This document shows positions 1 through 7,784 of a DNA stretch of 15,400 bases, in pieces. Both the position numbers and the translations under genes were made by a program. Position 1 is the stretch's first letter; each line of letters begins with the position of its first letter. Below the pieces are notes generated by a model. It saw only the letters and a list, made by a program, of their open reading frames with translations. It was not told where the DNA came from and ran no database searches. This stretch comes from JBPCPM01 sp050999155. GTDB taxonomy: Bacteria; Actinomycetota; Thermoleophilia; Solirubrobacterales; 70-9. The stretch lies in the NCBI GenBank assembly GCA_050999155.1, contig JBPCPM010000086.1:1-15400 (forward strand), written 5' to 3'.

Positions 1-432
1 GGCGACGAGGACCGCCAGCAGGACTGGCGGCTCGTCGGCCAGCGCCACCGCCAGCGCCCCAAGAAGCAGGCAGAACGAGACCCCTCGGGCCAGGCCGCCC
101 CGCACTCCCGCCGGCCGCGCCTGGGGATCGATGATCCGGATGTTCAGCAGCTGCTTGCCCACCGTCTGTCCGGGCGGGCTCGAGCGGATGAGCAGCATCG
201 CCGGGTACGCGGCGACCGCAGCCAGCGGGGCGACGATCGCGGTCAGCGCCACGCCCACTGTTTCCGAGGTGACGCTGCCGACGATCCCCGCTGCGATCGC
301 GCCGGCGAACGCGGCCAGCAGGGCGACGAGGCCGTCGAGGGTCGCCGCGAAGGTGCGGCACCAACGTCCGGCGTCCGTCCGGACAGGCCATACCCGTGGC
401 AGCCTGCGGCGGGCCTTTGGCTCGGCACTCAC
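1..432 (-). CDS. RDD family membrane protein, C-terminus cut by window edge
   Basis: The visible 144 residues begin at a GTG and read MSAEPKARRR, followed by hydrophobic stretches at about residues 25-52 and 60-82. Then comes the family hallmark GQTVGKQLLNIRIID (88-102), which in RDD proteins precedes a second conserved Arg-containing helix, here RGGLARGVSFCLLLG. RDD proteins are small integral membrane proteins of largely unknown role; some have been linked to ion transport. The start lies 19 bases after the stop of the upstream GtrA-family gene on the same strand, so the two probably share a transcript. There is no clear Shine-Dalgarno sequence. The GTG was chosen because it is the first start after the GtrA stop and gives a complete N-terminal helix. 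The family call is fairly secure from the GQTVGK motif; the function is not known. Confidence 0.8.
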   Translation of the reverse strand, partial: MSAEPKARRRLPRVWPVRTDAGRWCRTFAATLDGLVALLAAFAGAIAAGIVGSVTSETVGVALTAIVAPLAAVAAYPAMLLIRSSPPGQTVGKQLLNIRIIDPQARPAGVRGGLARGVSFCLLLGALAVALADEPPVLLAVLVA

Positions 433-451
433 CGCGGCGCGCCGAGGGTCA

Positions 452-928
452 TCACACGGCGAAGCTCCACAGCCGGTTGCCCAGGAAGCCGATGGGCATG
501 GCTGACGCGACCGCGAGCGCCTGCGCCGAGACCTCGGGCAGCCCCATCGCCACGAGGCCCTCGAGCAGTCCGAGCGAAACGCTGAACGCCACGAGGCTGA
601 CGACCAGGAAGCGGACGGCCTGGGTGCGGGCCGAGCCGGCCCGGGCGTCGAAAGTCCAGTGACGGTTCCACAGGAAGTTGTTGGACACGGCGACGGCGAA
701 GGCCGCGGTAGCGGCCGTCAGGTGGTGGAATCCCAGGACCCCGAACGCCACCGTGAACACCGCGAGGTTGACCGCGTAGCCCGATCCCCCGACCAGCCCG
801 AACCGCAGCAGCTGCAACCAGTTCGCCCGGTGCCGCGCGCCCCGGCGAACCCGGACGGCGAGCGACTCGGGGGGACGGAGATCGACCCCCGGCTGCGAGA
901 TGTGGACGGCTTGCGCATCGTCGTGCAT
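452..928 (-). CDS. GtrA family membrane protein
   Basis: The product is about 158 residues with four predicted membrane segments (roughly 40-62, 68-84, 104-126 and 132-150). It carries the two half-repeat signatures of GtrA-like proteins: SNNFLWNRHWTF at 82-93 and GFLGNRLWSFAV at the C-terminus. Family members sit in the cytoplasmic membrane. They are thought to help move undecaprenyl-phosphate-linked sugars or act with glycosyltransferases in envelope glycan assembly, although no glycosyltransferase is visible here. The ATG at 928 was chosen. An in-frame GTG at 934 and a TTG at 967 are possible longer starts, and none has a convincing ribosome-binding site. The gene is divergent from the oxidoreductase at 1050 and is followed after 19 bases by the RDD gene. 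The length is normal for the family. Confidence 0.85.
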   Translation of the reverse strand: MHDDAQAVHISQPGVDLRPPESLAVRVRRGARHRANWLQLLRFGLVGGSGYAVNLAVFTVAFGVLGFHHLTAATAAFAVAVSNNFLWNRHWTFDARAGSARTQAVRFLVVSLVAFSVSLGLLEGLVAMGLPEVSAQALAVASAMPIGFLGNRLWSFAV

Positions 929-1049
929 CGGCACATGGTTACGAAAAACCCGGCCGGGGTGGTGCAAGGCGGTCGCTCGGGGGGCTGGGAGCGGCCGTGA
1001 CCCGTCGATACGCGCGGGCCGGCGGATCGGTTCACATAGGCTGCTGGCG

Positions 1050-2495
1050 ATGCGTCGCTACGACCTCGCTGTCATCGGTGCCGGAGCCGGCGGACTGGTC
1101 GCCGCCCTGACGGCGGGGCGCCTTGGCGCCCGGGTCGCGCTGATCGAACGTGGCCGCGTGGGCGGCGACTGCACCTGGACTGGCTGCGTGCCGTCGAAGA
1201 CCCTGATCGCCTCGGCGCGCCGTGTCCACGCGATCCGCACGGCCGGCGAGCTCGGAATCGAGGCCGGCGACCCGACGGTCGACTTCCCGGCGGTCATGGC
1301 CCGCGTGCATTCGACCATCGACCGGATCGCCGAAACCGAGGTCACCGATCTCGACGAGGCCGGGGTCGAGCTGATCCGGGGGAGCGCCCGTTTCACCGGG
1401 CCCGGCGAGCTTCACGTCGACGGCCGGGGGACGCTGCGCTGGCGCAAGGCGATCATCGCGACGGGCTCGACGGCCCTGGTCCCCCCCATCGACGGCCTCG
1501 ACACGGTCGACCCGCTCACCAACGAGACGATCTTCCAGCTATCCGAGCTTCCCCCGCGGCTGACGGTGGTAGGGGGCGGGGCCATCGGGCTCGAACTCGG
1601 CCAGGCGTTTGCCCGCCTGGGCAGCGAGGTGACGATCATCGAGCAGGCCGACCGCGTCGCCTCCCGCGAGGACGCCGATGCCTCGGTGGTGGTCCGCCGG
1701 GCCCTGGAAGCCGACGGGGTCACGATCCACACCTCGGCCACCGCCGAACGGTTCACCAGCTCCAGCGGCGACGGGGCAGGCACGGTGCACGCCAGCACCG
1801 CCGACGGGGCGGAGATCGACGTCGAGTTCGACCGCGTCGTGATCACCATCGGGCGCAAGCCGGTCACCGACGGCCTCGATGTCTCGGTCGCGGGCGTGGA
1901 GACCGACAGCGGAGCGGTCGTCGTCGACGAGCGGCTACGGACGGCCAACCCGCACGTCTACGCGGCCGGCGACTGCATCGCAAAGCTGCAGTTCACCCAC
2001 GTGGCCGGCTACCACGGGGCAATCGCCGCCACCAACGCCCTGCTGCGGCTGCCCACCAAGGTCGACCACGACCCGATCCCGTGGGCCACGTTCACCGAGC
2101 CCGAGATGGCCCAGGTCGGCCTGACCGAGCAGGCGGCCCGCGAGGCCCACGACGACGTCGTCGTCTACCGCCACGACCTCGCCGACTCCGACCGCGCCAT
2201 CACCGAGGGCGCGGAGGCGGGCTTCGCGAAGGTCGTGACGACCGGACGCGGCCGCACGATCGTCGGCGCCACCGTCGTCGGCCCGACCGCCGGGGAGACG
2301 ATCGCCGAGCTTGCCCTCGCGATGCGCGAGGGCAAGAGCGCGACCGCCATGGCGTCCGTTGTCCACGCGTACCCCACCTTCTCCGAGGCCGTCCCCCAGG
2401 CCGCGCTCGGCGCGCTCTCCGAAAAGGCTCCGCTGGCCCGCCGGATTCTGCGGCCCGTCCTGGCCGGGTTACGCGTCATCGACCGTCCCCGCTGA
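1050..2495 (+). CDS. FAD/NAD(P)-dependent pyridine nucleotide-disulfide oxidoreductase
   Basis: The 481-residue protein belongs to class I of the flavoprotein disulfide reductases (dihydrolipoyl dehydrogenase/mercuric reductase branch). The FAD-binding GAGAGG lies at 10-15, the redox-active pair C41-TWTG-C46 follows in VGGDCTWTGCVPSK, the NAD(P)-binding VVGGGAIGLELG begins near residue 172, the second FAD motif YAAGDC lies near 304, and the dimer-interface HAYPTFSE provides the catalytic His439-Glu446 pair. Such enzymes pass electrons from NAD(P)H through FAD and the disulfide to a substrate. It lacks both the N-terminal heavy-metal domain and the C-terminal vicinal cysteines of true mercuric reductases. 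It is also not next to 2-oxoacid dehydrogenase genes, so the substrate cannot be named. ATG at 1050 was chosen because it places the nucleotide-binding strand directly at the N-terminus. No Shine-Dalgarno sequence is seen, so the message may be nearly leaderless. Confidence 0.9.
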   Translation: MRRYDLAVIGAGAGGLVAALTAGRLGARVALIERGRVGGDCTWTGCVPSKTLIASARRVHAIRTAGELGIEAGDPTVDFPAVMARVHSTIDRIAETEVTDLDEAGVELIRGSARFTGPGELHVDGRGTLRWRKAIIATGSTALVPPIDGLDTVDPLTNETIFQLSELPPRLTVVGGGAIGLELGQAFARLGSEVTIIEQADRVASREDADASVVVRRALEADGVTIHTSATAERFTSSSGDGAGTVHASTADGAEIDVEFDRVVITIGRKPVTDGLDVSVAGVETDSGAVVVDERLRTANPHVYAAGDCIAKLQFTHVAGYHGAIAATNALLRLPTKVDHDPIPWATFTEPEMAQVGLTEQAAREAHDDVVVYRHDLADSDRAITEGAEAGFAKVVTTGRGRTIVGATVVGPTAGETIAELALAMREGKSATAMASVVHAYPTFSEAVPQAALGALSEKAPLARRILRPVLAGLRVIDRPR

Positions 2496-2504
2496 CGCCG
2501 TCGG

Positions 2505-3359
2505 TCAGCCGGCCGTCTCGAGCCGCTCGGCGAGCCCGTTCATCCCCAGCGCGCGAGCGGTCTCCGCGCCCTGGGCCCTGTCCAGGCCGCGATCCGGCGG
2601 CACCGTCACGCCGACGGTGCGCAGCGTGGCGATCTCCTTGAAGTCGGCGAGCACGGACGCCGAGTCGCCCAGCGACCCCGCGATCCGGGGCGTCTGCTCG
2701 TCACGCACGGCCAGCACCCCCTCCAGCGACCCGTGGCGTTGCAGCAACGACGCCGCCGTCTTCTCGCCGATGCCCTTCGCGCCGGGGAGCCCGTCCGAGG
2801 GATCGCCGCGCAGTGCGATGAAGTCGGGGACCTGGGTGGGGGTGACCCCGTAGCGCCGCTCGACCTCCGCGGCGTCGACGACCTCGGCGCCGCGCGATCC
2901 CGTCTTGACGTAGAGGACCGTGGTCACGTCGTCGGCGCACTGGTACATGTCGCGGTCACCGGTCATGATCAGCGTCCCCCCGCCCGCCTCGCGCTCGGCG
3001 ATCGCGTAGGAGCCGAGCAGGTCGTCGGCCTCGAGGTCGTCGCGCCGGTCGCAGTGCCAGCCCAGCGCCGCGTACAGCGACGGGGCCTGTTGCCACTGGG
3101 GGGCCAGCTCGTCGGGCATCGGCGGGCGCTCCGCATGGTAGCCCGGGTACAGCTCGGTCCGGTAGGGCGCGGCGTCGGGCCCGAAGCAGCAGACGACCGC
3201 GCGCGGGTCGTGCTCGTCGGCCTCGCGCCAGATCATGTTGACGCTGCCGAGCAGCGCGTTGACCGGCTGGTCGCCGGTGCCGGTGATCGTGGTCGGCAGC
3301 CCGTAGAAGGCCCGGTACAGCAGCGAGGGAGCGTCGACGACGAGAAGCGGGCCGGGCAT
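2505..3359 (-). CDS. Stand-alone 5'-3' exonuclease / flap nuclease (Pol I N-domain type)
   Basis: The 284-residue protein matches the 5' nuclease domain of DNA polymerase I without a polymerase part. Metal-binding acids are visible at D9 (LLVVDAPSLLYRAFYG), E110-D112-D113 (DLEADDLLG), D135 and D137 (MTGDRDMYQ), and D186 and D189 (RGDPSDGLPG). These are followed by the helix-three-turn-helix GAKGIGEKTAASLL, which binds duplex DNA. Family members cleave 5' flaps and RNA primers during repair and replication. Two usually conserved residues differ: the segment normally read as FD is FG (G60, with an Asp two residues later), and the usual YKA lysine is His75. The gene starts 9 bases after the ctaA stop and probably shares its transcript. 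It converges with the oxidoreductase, with 9 bases between the stop codons. The fold assignment is secure; catalytic competence is open. Confidence 0.9.
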   Translation of the reverse strand: MPGPLLVVDAPSLLYRAFYGLPTTITGTGDQPVNALLGSVNMIWREADEHDPRAVVCCFGPDAAPYRTELYPGYHAERPPMPDELAPQWQQAPSLYAALGWHCDRRDDLEADDLLGSYAIAEREAGGGTLIMTGDRDMYQCADDVTTVLYVKTGSRGAEVVDAAEVERRYGVTPTQVPDFIALRGDPSDGLPGAKGIGEKTAASLLQRHGSLEGVLAVRDEQTPRIAGSLGDSASVLADFKEIATLRTVGVTVPPDRGLDRAQGAETARALGMNGLAERLETAG

Positions 3360-3368
3360 CGGCTGATC

Positions 3369-4343
3369 TCAGGTGGCCGCGGCGCCGGTCGCGAGATCCG
3401 AGCGGCCGCGGTCGGCGTGATGCTCGTGGATCCGGGCCGCCTCGGGCTCCAGCCATCCGGCCGAAGCGGCCGAGTTCAGCAGCGCGACCCAGGTCCCGAC
3501 CGCGAGGACCACGTGGATCCAGACGATCCCGGGAGGCAGCTCGGCCAGCCACTGCGTGATCCCGACAACGCCCTGCGTCGCGATCAACGCGAGGACGACC
3601 AGCAGCGGCCGCACCGCCCGCCGCTCGCCCCCGGCCCGCCGCAGCAGCGCCAGGACGCCGATAACCGCGAGGCCGAGGGCCACAGCCAAGGCGCCGTGGC
3701 GCTGCACGATCCACTCGAGCGTGCTCGCCCCCATGAACTCGAGCCGGGCGATCTCGTCGCCGGTCCCGGCGCCACCGGCGTGAGGCCCTGCGGCGGTTGC
3801 GGCGGTGCCCGCGATGATCGTCAGCGAGCCGAGCGGCAGCAACGCGCGGACGGCCCAGACGCCCAGCTTGTCGCTCGACGCGGGCCGGTCCTCACGCTCG
3901 AACGTCGCGACCCAGGCGGTGGCAAACGCGGCGTCGAGCAGCAGCATGGACAAGATGTAGTGGCCCATGACGAACCCGGGCTTGAGGTGGAAGATCACGG
4001 TGAGCGCACCGAGGCCCGCCTGCATCATCACGCCGATCGGCAACAACGTCCCGAGCACGGCGAGCTCGCGCCGAAACGGCCGCCGTCGCCACGCCAGGAC
4101 GCCGGTGACGACGGTCACGACGACGACCAGCCCCGAGAGCAGGCGGTTGCCGTACTCGATCACCGCATGGGTCTCCAGCGGGGCGACCGCCTGACCGAAG
4201 CACTTCGGCCAGTCGGGGCAGCCCAGGCCCGAGCCCGTGAGGCGCACGGCCGCGCCGGTGAACACGATCGCGGCGAGGGCCGCAAGCGAGGCGTAGGCCC
4301 AGCGCCGGAACGCGGGAGCAGAGATGGTCAGGCGTTCGTCCAT
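3369..4343 (-). CDS. ctaA: Heme A synthase (COX15/CtaA family)
   Basis: The 324-residue polytopic membrane protein is expected to oxidise the C8 methyl group of heme O to a formyl, giving heme A for aa3-type cytochrome oxidase. Eight hydrophobic segments can be drawn. The extracytoplasmic cysteine pair of bacterial CtaA is present as GCPDWPKC (C42, C48). Heme-ligand histidines are seen at H128 (VMGHYILS), H216 (VQRHGALA) and H277 (VWIHVVLA). The catalytic glutamate is E63 in IEYGNRLLSG, but the histidine normally three residues later is Asn66. I recall this Asn variant from actinobacterial homologues, so it looks like a lineage trait and not damage. ATG at 4343 was chosen because upstream codons give an Ala/Pro-rich non-membrane stretch. 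No ctaB or oxidase subunit genes lie in the window. The gene is divergent from the ceramidase-like gene and is followed 9 bases later by the exonuclease. Confidence 0.92.
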   Translation of the reverse strand: MDERLTISAPAFRRWAYASLAALAAIVFTGAAVRLTGSGLGCPDWPKCFGQAVAPLETHAVIEYGNRLLSGLVVVVTVVTGVLAWRRRPFRRELAVLGTLLPIGVMMQAGLGALTVIFHLKPGFVMGHYILSMLLLDAAFATAWVATFEREDRPASSDKLGVWAVRALLPLGSLTIIAGTAATAAGPHAGGAGTGDEIARLEFMGASTLEWIVQRHGALAVALGLAVIGVLALLRRAGGERRAVRPLLVVLALIATQGVVGITQWLAELPPGIVWIHVVLAVGTWVALLNSAASAGWLEPEAARIHEHHADRGRSDLATGAAAT

Positions 4344-4467
4344 CCGCGCACAATGGTGACAAAGCGGCCGATGTGGCATCCCGCGGGGAAATGAGCCTCG
4401 CGCCGCCTGCGGATCCGCCGGCGGCTCGGAGTTGCCGGGCGCGGCCGAACCGCGTACGGTCGCAGGC

Positions 4468-6792
4468 GTGCGTACGGGGATCGCGCGATGGGTCGTGGGG
4501 GCGGTGGTGCTCACCACGCTGGCAGCGGCGGGGACCGCCGATGCCGCGAGCCTGCGGGCGGGCGTCGGCCGGGCCGACGTCACGCCGCCGACGGGCTACT
4601 TCGCCTTCGGCTACGTGCGCTCGGACGCCCAGCTCAACGGCCAGCACACCCGCCTTTTCGCCCGCGCGGTCGTGCTCGAGCGCGACGGGCGCAAGGTGGC
4701 GCTGGTCGGGGTCGACTGGGGCGCGACGCCCGGAGGCGTCCTGCAGGAGGCGGCCAAGCGCCTGAAAGCGCGGGGAATCCGCGAACAGGACATCCTCGTC
4801 TCGTCGTCGCACAGTCACACCGCGCCGACAGGCTTCTACCCGTTCGGCACCTACAACTTCGTCGCCCCGACCGACTCCACGCCGCTGACCTTCCGCACCC
4901 AGGCCGACCCGCAGCTGTACGGGTTCATGATCGAGCGGCTGACCCTGGCCATCGCCCGGGCAGACGAGAGCCTGGCCGAGGCGCGTATCGGCTGGGGCAC
5001 CGAGTCGCTGACCGGCATCACCCGCAACCGCAGCCTCGAGGCGCACCTGGCCAACCACGGAATCATCCGCGACCGCGGCGACGGCCGGACCGACGAGGAC
5101 CCCGGGGGCTACGAGCACACCATCGATCCCCGGGTCGACGTGCTGCGCATCGACCGCCGGGTCGGCCCGCGCGAAGCGGCGGCGACGCCACGCTCCCCGG
5201 ATCGCGGCGAGTCGCGATCTCGCTCGCGTTCACGGCGACCCCCGGCCTTCACGGGCCAGGTTCGGGGCGGCAGGACCTGGGTCCCGGCGGGCGGCTGGTC
5301 GACGTTCGCCAACCACGGCACCGTCAACCCGTCGAACTTCACCGTCTACACCGCAGACCACCACGGCGCCGCGACCCGTCGCTTCGAGGAGGTGGTGCGG
5401 CGAAAGGGCAAGGTCCCGCCCGGGCGCGACGTGATCAACGCCTACGGCAACGGCGACGAGGGCGACATGACCTCGGGGCTGACGCAGCGGGGCCCCGTCC
5501 ACGCCGAGTACGTCGGCCGCATCGAAGCGGCCGCCATGCTCCGGGCCTGGGAGCAGGCGGGCCGGGAGATGACCTCCTCGCCCGAGCTCGACGTGCGCTG
5601 GACCCGGACCTGCATGTGCGGAAAGCCGGGCCGGGTGGCCGACGAGGCGCTCATCGGCCTCGGCCAGCTCACCGGATCCGAGGAGGAACGCGGACCGCTG
5701 TTCGACGAGACCGGCCAGCACTACGAGGACCAGCGCCTACCGGTGGAGTCGCCCGGCCCGCACGGATTCAAGATCCCGGGCGTCCCCACCCCGCCCGCCG
5801 ACGCCCCCAACGCGTTCTCGCTGATGGCGATCCGCATCGCCGACCGACTGGTGGTCTCCGTCCCGGGGGAGATGACCGTCGAGATGGGCCGTCGCGTTCG
5901 CGCCGCCGCCCGGGCGCAGGCCGGCCCCGAGATCCGCCGGGTCGTGCTCAGCGGCCACGCCAACGAGATGATCAGCTATCTCACGACGCCCGAGGAGTAC
6001 GACCGCCAGCACTACGAGGGGGCGGCGACGTTCTTCGGGCGCGAGAGCTCGAACGTGATCCGTGATGGGCTCGCCGACCTCTCGGCTCGGCTGGCCGACG
6101 GCCGCCCGGCCCCCGACCCGTACCCGTTCGACCCCACCAACGGCCTCGAGCCGGACTTGCGACCCTTCGGCCAAGGCGCCACCTCGGCGACGGCCCTTGG
6201 GCAGCCGTCGACCACCCGCCGGCTGGACCTCGCGCGGTTCCGCTGGCAGGGTGGCCCGCGCGGCCTCGACCGGCCGCTCGACGAGGCGTTCGTGACGATC
6301 GAGCGGCGGACCGGCGATGGCTGGGAGCGCGCAACCGACGACCTCGGGCTCGACGTGCTGTGGCGGGTCGACGATGAGGGCCGCTACACCGTCGTCTGGC
6401 AGGTGGCCCGCGACGCGCCGACCGGCGACTACCGGTTCACGGTCTCGGCCAACCGCTACCGCCTGTCGTCGGCGACGTTCCGCGTCGCGGCGTCACGGTC
6501 GTTGCAGGCCGTCCCCGTCGACGGCTCCGCCGGCCGGCGCACCGTCGAGGTCCGCTACCCGTCTCCCGAGCGCCGGGGGGAACTGATCATCTCGTGGCAT
6601 CCGACGCGGATCGCCGGCGGCGCGGTGGTCTTCGCCGTGGGGGACGACCGCCGGCGCGTGGTGGTCGAGGCAAAACGCGGAGCACGGTTCAGCGTCGAGG
6701 CGGGTCCCTCTGAACGGGTCGAGGTCGTCGAGGCCCGCGATCGCTTGGGCAACGGCAGCGCCGATGTCCCTGTCGTGCTGGACGGCGGCTGA
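4468..6792 (+). CDS. Secreted neutral/alkaline ceramidase-like hydrolase
   Basis: The product is 774 residues from the GTG at 4468, which begins a clear signal peptide (MRTGIARWVVGAVVLTTLAA, probable cleavage after ADA near residue 26). An upstream TTG at 4432 would place charged residues before it. The body matches neutral ceramidase: GVGRADVTPPTGYFAFGY after the signal, SSSHSHTAPTG (112-122) and TFANHGTV with His283 as probable zinc ligands, VPGEMTVEMGRR with Glu468, and ISYLTTPEEYDRQHYEGA near 503-520. A C-terminal immunoglobulin-like domain lies at about residues 580-670, followed by a less typical tail to 774. Neutral ceramidases cleave the amide bond of ceramides. Here the GDVS nucleophile motif reads GDMTSG, with Thr335 then Ser336. 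An unusual Arg/Ser-rich insertion occupies about 235-260. A related amidase or lipid hydrolase is possible, and many bacterial members are untested. Confidence 0.87.
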   Translation: MRTGIARWVVGAVVLTTLAAAGTADAASLRAGVGRADVTPPTGYFAFGYVRSDAQLNGQHTRLFARAVVLERDGRKVALVGVDWGATPGGVLQEAAKRLKARGIREQDILVSSSHSHTAPTGFYPFGTYNFVAPTDSTPLTFRTQADPQLYGFMIERLTLAIARADESLAEARIGWGTESLTGITRNRSLEAHLANHGIIRDRGDGRTDEDPGGYEHTIDPRVDVLRIDRRVGPREAAATPRSPDRGESRSRSRSRRPPAFTGQVRGGRTWVPAGGWSTFANHGTVNPSNFTVYTADHHGAATRRFEEVVRRKGKVPPGRDVINAYGNGDEGDMTSGLTQRGPVHAEYVGRIEAAAMLRAWEQAGREMTSSPELDVRWTRTCMCGKPGRVADEALIGLGQLTGSEEERGPLFDETGQHYEDQRLPVESPGPHGFKIPGVPTPPADAPNAFSLMAIRIADRLVVSVPGEMTVEMGRRVRAAARAQAGPEIRRVVLSGHANEMISYLTTPEEYDRQHYEGAATFFGRESSNVIRDGLADLSARLADGRPAPDPYPFDPTNGLEPDLRPFGQGATSATALGQPSTTRRLDLARFRWQGGPRGLDRPLDEAFVTIERRTGDGWERATDDLGLDVLWRVDDEGRYTVVWQVARDAPTGDYRFTVSANRYRLSSATFRVAASRSLQAVPVDGSAGRRTVEVRYPSPERRGELIISWHPTRIAGGAVVFAVGDDRRRVVVEAKRGARFSVEAGPSERVEVVEARDRLGNGSADVPVVLDGG

Positions 6793-6819
6793 GCACACCC
6801 GCCGGGAATCGCCCTCTGC

Positions 6820-7647
6820 TCAGCGGTCGATCCGCGCCTCGTACTCGGATCGGGCGTCGGGGTCAGCGTCGGTCATCACGGTGTCGACCCCCAGTACACG
6901 CTTCAGCGCCCTCGAGGGGCGTGGCGGCAGCCCGGCGATCAGCCGGGCCGGTCCTCCCAGCTCGGGCGGAACGAAGACCTCGGGGCGGCCCGAGCGCACG
7001 GACTTGACGATGGCGTCGGCGACCATGTCGGGCTCGATCTCCCGGGTCCCCCGGGCCGACGCGAAGCCGCCGATCATGTCGGTCTTGACGATTCCCGGCA
7101 TCACCAGGGTGGTCCAGACCCCGTCACCGTGCAACTCGGCGTGCAGGGCCCGGGTGAAGCCCACGATGGCGTGCTTGCTCGCCGCGTAGGTGGCGGCGCC
7201 GGGCGGGGGAATCTGGCCCGCCGACGACGCGAGGTTGACGATATGACCGCGGCCACGGGCGACCATCCGCGGTGCGGCGAGGCTGCAGCCCGTGATCACG
7301 CCCCCGACGTTGATGTCGAGCATCCGCTGGGTGCGCTCGGGCTGCTCGTCGACGAACGGCCCGAGGTGAAAGACCCCCGCGTTGTTCACGAGCACGTCGA
7401 GCGGCCCCAGCCGGCTCTCGGCTTCGTCGAGGAACGTCTCGAAGCTGTCCCGGTCCCGGACATCGAGCTCCATGCCGGTGTGCCCAGACCCGAGCTGGCC
7501 GGCCAGCGTCTGCGCCGGCTCGGCGTCGAGGTCCCCGACCGCGACCCGCATCCCCGCCCGGGCACACGCCCGGGCCGTGGCGGCTCCGATTCCCCGTGCA
7601 CCTCCGGTGATCGCGACGACCATTCCGCCCGGCGCGCGCTCTGCCAT
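6820..7647 (-). CDS. Short-chain dehydrogenase/reductase (SDR) family oxidoreductase
   Basis: The 275-residue protein is a classical SDR. It shows the cofactor motif TGGARGIG at 14-21, an acidic residue D39 at the end of the second strand (typical of NAD preference), NNAG at 88-91, and the catalytic set N113, S141/S142, Y154 and K158 (YAASK). The C-terminal extension after residue 190 is rich in Pro and Arg and ends with an acidic segment, as in several actinobacterial SDRs annotated only generically. The substrate cannot be deduced. ATG at 7647 was chosen because a GAGGGGGG sequence lies 6 bases upstream; ATG at 7653 is too close to it. The stop is 27 bases from the convergent ceramidase-like gene, and no hairpin terminator is visible between them. 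Confidence 0.9.
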   Translation of the reverse strand: MAERAPGGMVVAITGGARGIGAATARACARAGMRVAVGDLDAEPAQTLAGQLGSGHTGMELDVRDRDSFETFLDEAESRLGPLDVLVNNAGVFHLGPFVDEQPERTQRMLDINVGGVITGCSLAAPRMVARGRGHIVNLASSAGQIPPPGAATYAASKHAIVGFTRALHAELHGDGVWTTLVMPGIVKTDMIGGFASARGTREIEPDMVADAIVKSVRSGRPEVFVPPELGGPARLIAGLPPRPSRALKRVLGVDTVMTDADPDARSEYEARIDR

Positions 7648-7653
7648 CCGCAT

Positions 7654-7661
7654 CCCCCCTC
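7654..7661 (-). promoter_or_regulatory. Shine-Dalgarno sequence of the SDR gene
   Basis: On the minus strand these bases read GAGGGGGG. They end 6 bases before the ATG at 7647 and directly touch the alternative ATG at 7653, which favours 7647 as the start of the SDR gene. Clear ribosome-binding sites are rare in this window. Confidence 0.55.
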
Positions 7662-7768
7662 GAAAGCCTGCTCTGACCCCCCAGTGATATCGCCTCGGGC
7701 GAGCACACGCGCCGGGCAACCGCACGCTTCACCGCGCTGCACGTTTTGCGAGGGTTGCGACAGCGACC

Positions 7769-7776
7769 GAAAGGAG
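7769..7776 (+). promoter_or_regulatory. Strong Shine-Dalgarno sequence before a short reading frame
   Basis: The bases read GAAAGGAG, among the best matches to the anti-Shine-Dalgarno sequence in the window. It sits 8 bases before a GTG at 7785, which is ideal spacing. That GTG is not in frame with the VOC gene that follows, so the site either serves a short leader peptide or points to a reading-frame problem near the VOC start. Confidence 0.5.
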
Positions 7777-7784
7777 CACCGCCC

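Noticed and set aside
1050..2495. Naming the flavoprotein mercuric reductase (merA).
   Set aside because: The C-terminal vicinal cysteines and the N-terminal metal-binding domain are absent, and no mer genes are nearby.
2733..4394. A 553-codon plus-strand frame opposite the exonuclease and ctaA.
   Set aside because: It spans two well-identified genes, is rich in Arg/Gly/Asp repeats typical of antisense frames, and contains no domain.
4488..6065. A 525-codon frame overlapping the ceramidase-like gene on the same strand.
   Set aside because: It is Arg/Pro/Gly-rich with no motif, while the overlapping frame has a signal peptide and full ceramidase motifs.
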